Assembly (NCBI GenBank): GCA_003024785.1 | Contig: PUQB01000375.1 | Coordinates: 186,001 to 250,000 of the forward strand | DNA length: 64,000 nt | Source: Selaginella tamariscina | Taxonomy: Eukaryota; Streptophyta; Lycopodiopsida; Selaginellales; Selaginellaceae | Reading direction: 5' to 3' | In this document: in pieces, positions 60,749 through 64,000 of the stretch | Layout: each line of letters begins with the position of its first letter | Position numbering within the stretch: position 1 is the first letter of the stretch | Program-made: the position numbers and the translations under genes | The notes under the pieces: generated by a model | Seen by the model: only the letters and a program-made list of their open reading frames with translations | What the model was told of the DNA's origin: nothing | Database searches by the model: none

Positions 60749-62036
60749 AGGAATGTTTAAAGTTTATTCATGGGGCTAAATACAAGTGTACATAAAAACA
60801 TCCCAACGGATTTTATATAAACCTACTCTTATTCCCATCCCCCTAAACCCAAGCATTGCTGAGTGTCCGAAGAGAAGTAATCGATTCAGACATTTACGGG
60901 TCTAGTCTCTCGCCCGGATACTATCTCGAGCTTCAATCTCCAAACCACAGCTCACAAGCACACACCAAAGCAAAAAGCAAACACAAACAAACGAGGCCAA
61001 ACCAATCTGCAATAGATGCCCAAAGTAGCTCCATGACAACCACTATAGCATACCACATACACATCCATCAAGATCAAACATCAAATGCCCAAGGATATGC
61101 TCAATACGCATCAGAATGACCACTTATTGCAAACACACCAAACCTCTTCGTAAACAAGAACCATCGTTGCAGTTGCCCTCTTAGAAGATACCCAATAGAC
61201 CTTAGAGCAATCCCTTACAAACTGTATAGCAAATGCCCATCAAAGAAGAGTAACACCGTACCAGAATAGCCATACTCGTTTCCAAGCATGGAAGCCTCAC
61301 GCTCGGGTGTACTAGGCTCAACGCACACGCCGACAAGCCATAAATGGTGGTCCTTACCACCTCAAACATGGGACCGCACTTCCACTAGTAGCTCAGTCCC
61401 GGGAAGCCAACTCAAAAAGATGCCACTACTGCAACTAGTAGAAGGCAATGAAGCGCAAAACGCAAATGCCTAAACCAACAAAGTGTATAACTCCTTCTAG
61501 ACACCCAACCAGCAACACGTATTCGGGGTCTTTAGTCCCTGACCATTCAGCACATGCCCGTAGGCAGTGCCTAACCCGAGCAGTGAGCCAATCAAGTGCA
61601 TACGAATTTGCCACACAGCTTTGCCCATTCACCGCAAGTGCCACAAAGAACAACCAACATCGCCAGAAACACGACCAACCACATACACATACGCAAGTGC
61701 CAGCAACATGTCACTCGGGGTCTTTAGTCCTCTGACCTTTCAGCACAGGCCCGTAGGCGGTGCCTAACCCAAGCAATGAGCTAATCAAGTGCGCATGCCA
61801 CCAGAAACAACCAGCATCACAGAAACAACCAACATCGCCAAGAACACGACCATCCACATACACATACGCAAGTGCCAGCAACATGTCACTCGGGGTCTTC
61901 AGTCCTCTGACCTTTCAGCACAGGCCCGTAGGTGGCGCCTAACCCAAGCAACGAGCTAATCAAGTGCGCATGCCACCAGGAACAACCAGCAGAAACAACC
62001 AACATCACAAAGAACACGTCCGTACCACACAAACAA
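60749..62036 (-). mobile_element. Non-autonomous element sharing the LINE 3' tail, nested in the LINE
   Basis: The 17 bases CCAATCCCCTGTTTTGA occur at 60732-60748 and 62037-62053, flanking a 1.29 kb insertion that splits the LINE. Its left end (AGGAATGTTTAAAGTTTATT...ATGGGGC) matches the LINE's own 3' end at 59315, so on the minus strand both share AATAAA and the terminal bases. Beyond about 30 bases the two differ. It encodes no RT, and its other end holds about three tandem units of 175-190 bp (61500-62035). Best read as a non-autonomous retroelement using the LINE's machinery. Confidence 0.75.
61500..62036. repeat. Tandem repeat, 175-190 bp unit, about 2.7 copies
   Basis: CGGGGTCTT starts at 61524, 61716 and 61891, each followed by CAGCACA(T/G)GCCCGTAGG and AATCAAGTGC. 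It forms the 5' part of the nested non-autonomous element. Confidence 0.9.
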
Positions 62037-62215
62037 CCAATCCCCTGTTTTGATCCCTTGCTCTTGCCAATCTCCCATTTCCCGCAGACGATCTCGGGCA
62101 TGCACGAGGATTTTGACCGCGTGTCGCATGGTCTCCGTTACCGCATGTATCGGGTGATCCTCCCACCTTTGAATCCAGTGAGCTTCCAAACGTGTTTCCC
62201 CCGACTGCAAATCCT

Positions 62216-63960
62216 CTAGCTGTTGGACCTGCCGCAACCCAGCCTTGTGCCACCGTCGAAACAGTCCCGCAATGATTGCGACATCCTCTCATCACCTAAA
62301 ACCCAGCCCTCCTCTGACTGCATCAACTCGTGGAGAAACACGGGGTGTCTCAAGTATTCAGCGCGGCATCCTGGAACCACGGGGTACAGAGCATCCTTAA
62401 GCTTCTCCCAAGTGCCAAGGAGCTTGCCTAAAAAAGATTCCCTGATTATCGGGAGCCGAAGCGCAGAAGTTGCCAGGAACCACATGTTGTCCTGTGCCCA
62501 TTGCACCACTCTTCCAGATCCCCGGGCCGGCCGTACATGCTCTAAGAAGTCTCTCAATAATATTTTCCACGGTTGATTCCCGGGCAACAATCCCCTGATC
62601 ACTAGCTTAACCAGCAACGCTTGAGCTGCTTCCAGCGGAGGGATCAAGCCCCCACCTTCGGACATTGGCATGGTACACGACTCCCATCTAACGCGGGCTT
62701 GGTATCGCATACGTTGGCCAACACCCTTCCAGATGTACGCGCGTAGTAAAGCTTCGATTTTCTTCATTGTCTCCATGTTGACGCTCCATACACCTGCGAA
62801 AAACCAGAGGCTCCCAAGCAGGATGCTGTTAGCGACCGTGGCACGCGCAGGGAAGGACAGTTTCCTTTCCCCCCACTGAGTAATGTGGCTGGCCACGTGC
62901 TCTAGCACAAAGACACTCTGACGTACCGAGTCATAGCATGCTCCAATCTGGAAGCCAAGATATCTCGTGGTGGCTCCTCTCTCTACCCATTGAAAGCCCC
63001 AGTCACGCCCCCAGGTCGGGGGATCCCCGTCCCAAGCCAGATCCCCTTGGACTTGCCCCAATTGGTTTTCGCTCCAGCCGCTAAGTTGAAGCGCTCTAGC
63101 AAGTGTTTCACCGTGTCCAGGTTCTCCTCCTCTCCTGCTAGGAGAAGGCCGGCATCGTCCACAAAATAGACTATCCAATACCTCATGCTAGATCACCATG
63201 TCTGCCCCCGCCAAGACATCAAGCTAATCAGGAAGTGGTATACCACATGGGCACCTGGGTTTGCATGCCAAAAGGTGGGCGTGGGCGCCTCTGCCTGCAT
63301 AAGGAAACAGGTATGGGCCAGCATGCACCCCTGGCAAATAGACCTTTGCAGCTCGATCATCCGGCTCATTCTCCCATTTAAGATCAAGTAGCTTTTGAGT
63401 GGCAATACAGCCGAGATACCAGCTCACAAACGTTCATGGAATCCCCTTCTTCACCATCACTTCCATGAATGCCCATCCACTTTGTCATACGCCTTCTCTG
63501 TGTCCAACAACAGCAAGCAGTATCCTCAGTGAGACCCTGTGCACGTTCGCGGCTAACAACATTGTCGCCACGTTCTCGTATAGTTGCCTTCCCTTCACGA
63601 ATCCACATTGAGCCGGACTCACAATCACTTGCATAATTGGTCGCAGCCGGTTTGCTAACGTCTTGGCTACAATCTTGTAGTAGGAGTTCATCATGGAGAT
63701 CGGGCACCAGCTATGCACCAACGTGGGATCCGCTGAGCCTTCTTTCGGCAACAAGGCTATCATTCCCTCTACATACCTCCCAGCCCAGGCGCCGTCATTA
63801 GTCCCTGCACACGCTTCTAGCCACTCCATGTGCACGGCCGCGCCTAACCAATGCCACGAGTTTCGCAAAGAACGACATTTGGAATGCCATCCAAGCCCGG
63901 TGCTCTGTCTCCATGGCGCAATTCATGCATCGCCAACTTGTTTGTATGATCCTAAATACT
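62216..63960 (-). pseudogene. LINE reverse transcriptase (frame-broken)
   Basis: Minus strand, from the right: GLDGIPNVVL (about 63895), MIALLPKEGSADP, WCPISMMNSYYKIVAKTLAN, RLRPIMQVIVSPAQCGFVKG and RQLYENV. Then, after shifts, the active site FVDDAGLLL (near 63165; usual plant L1 form is FADD or YADD), KTNWGKSKGIWLG and ATTRYLGFQIG. The frame 63178-62216 continues through the thumb region (KLSFPARATVANSILLGSLW, GGGLIPPLEAAQALLVKLVI). At least three shifts or stops; not functional. Confidence 0.87.
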
Positions 63961-64000
63961 AAATTACACCAGTCTTTCAGCCTTGTGTTTCATTTTGTAT
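63950..64000. other. Right flank of the LINE, original target DNA
   Basis: Sequence beyond the right target duplication. It should be contiguous with 59219-59296 before the LINE inserted. The combined minus-strand target holds a Pol III B-box-like motif. Confidence 0.5.

Larger units (their letters stand above)
59315..63931 (-). mobile_element. L1-like LINE, 5'-truncated, with 18 bp target duplications
   Basis: Minus-strand LINE. The 18 base sequence GCCAACTTGTTCGTATGA (59297-59314) recurs with one change at 63932-63949, a target-site duplication. The 3' end (left) reads on the minus strand GCCCCATGAATAAAC and stops at CATTCCT, with AATAAA as polyadenylation signal. The 5' end (right) begins within the RT domain (GLDGIPNVVL), so endonuclease and ORF1 are lost. 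The element is interrupted at 60749-62036 by another insertion. Confidence 0.88.

Noticed and set aside
60856..61942. Plus-strand open frames in the nested LINE-tail element
   Set aside because: They follow the tandem repeat and have no similarity to known proteins; the element's polarity is minus.

Overview
This is a nuclear contig from a plant. The genes are dense in short, AT-rich introns. The gene set (VDAC porin, a type II K+-independent H+-pyrophosphatase, an EAF1-like HSA/SANT protein, a small RFC subunit, an MECR-like reductase, a membrane-anchored prolyl 4-hydroxylase) and the transposons (Ty3/gypsy chromovirus, Ty1/copia, L1-like LINE with a zf-RVT domain) all fit a land plant. A non-seed plant such as a bryophyte or lycophyte is my guess; the sequence does not settle it.

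Layout. Positions 1-22540 are gene-rich. A relic exon of an RluA-type pseudouridine synthase (about 522-651, +) is followed by VDAC (1105-2262, -), which diverges from VPP2 (3048-7936, +). The EAF1-like gene (8685-15214, +) and RFC (15500-18343, +) follow closely. After a 3 kb, extremely AT-rich spacer comes an MECR-like gene (21346-22539, -).

Positions 22880-40457 hold two tandem copies of a Ty1/copia-derived unit. Each has a 3.2-3.5 kb LTR-like repeat carrying an identical tRNA-Lys(UUU) gene, followed by decayed gag-pol. A nearly intact-looking gypsy element with very short (about 158 bp) LTRs (24142-29004, -) sits inside the first long repeat. A second gypsy element with a chromodomain (40569-46771, +) lies next.

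A diverged LTR-like repeat (about 47098-47983) precedes a prolyl 4-hydroxylase gene (48799-51337, +). Positions 53053-59040 are a decayed gypsy element (-) with its own 3' LTR. Its reverse transcriptase is split by a solo LTR of the same family in the opposite orientation. Positions 59315-63931 are a 5'-truncated LINE (-) bounded by 18 bp target-site duplications. Inside it lies a 1.29 kb non-autonomous element with a 17 bp duplication and the same 3' tail.

What stands out: (1) the tRNA-Lys gene embedded in the long repeat of a copia element, present twice with identical sequence; (2) frame breaks in four conserved genes that are otherwise well preserved, mostly explained by single missing bases in short homopolymers, which points to a consensus error mode unless every gene is decaying; (3) layered nested insertions whose order can be read from target-site duplications; (4) a candidate LINE-dependent non-autonomous element. 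I saw no CRISPR array, rRNA or prokaryotic operon.
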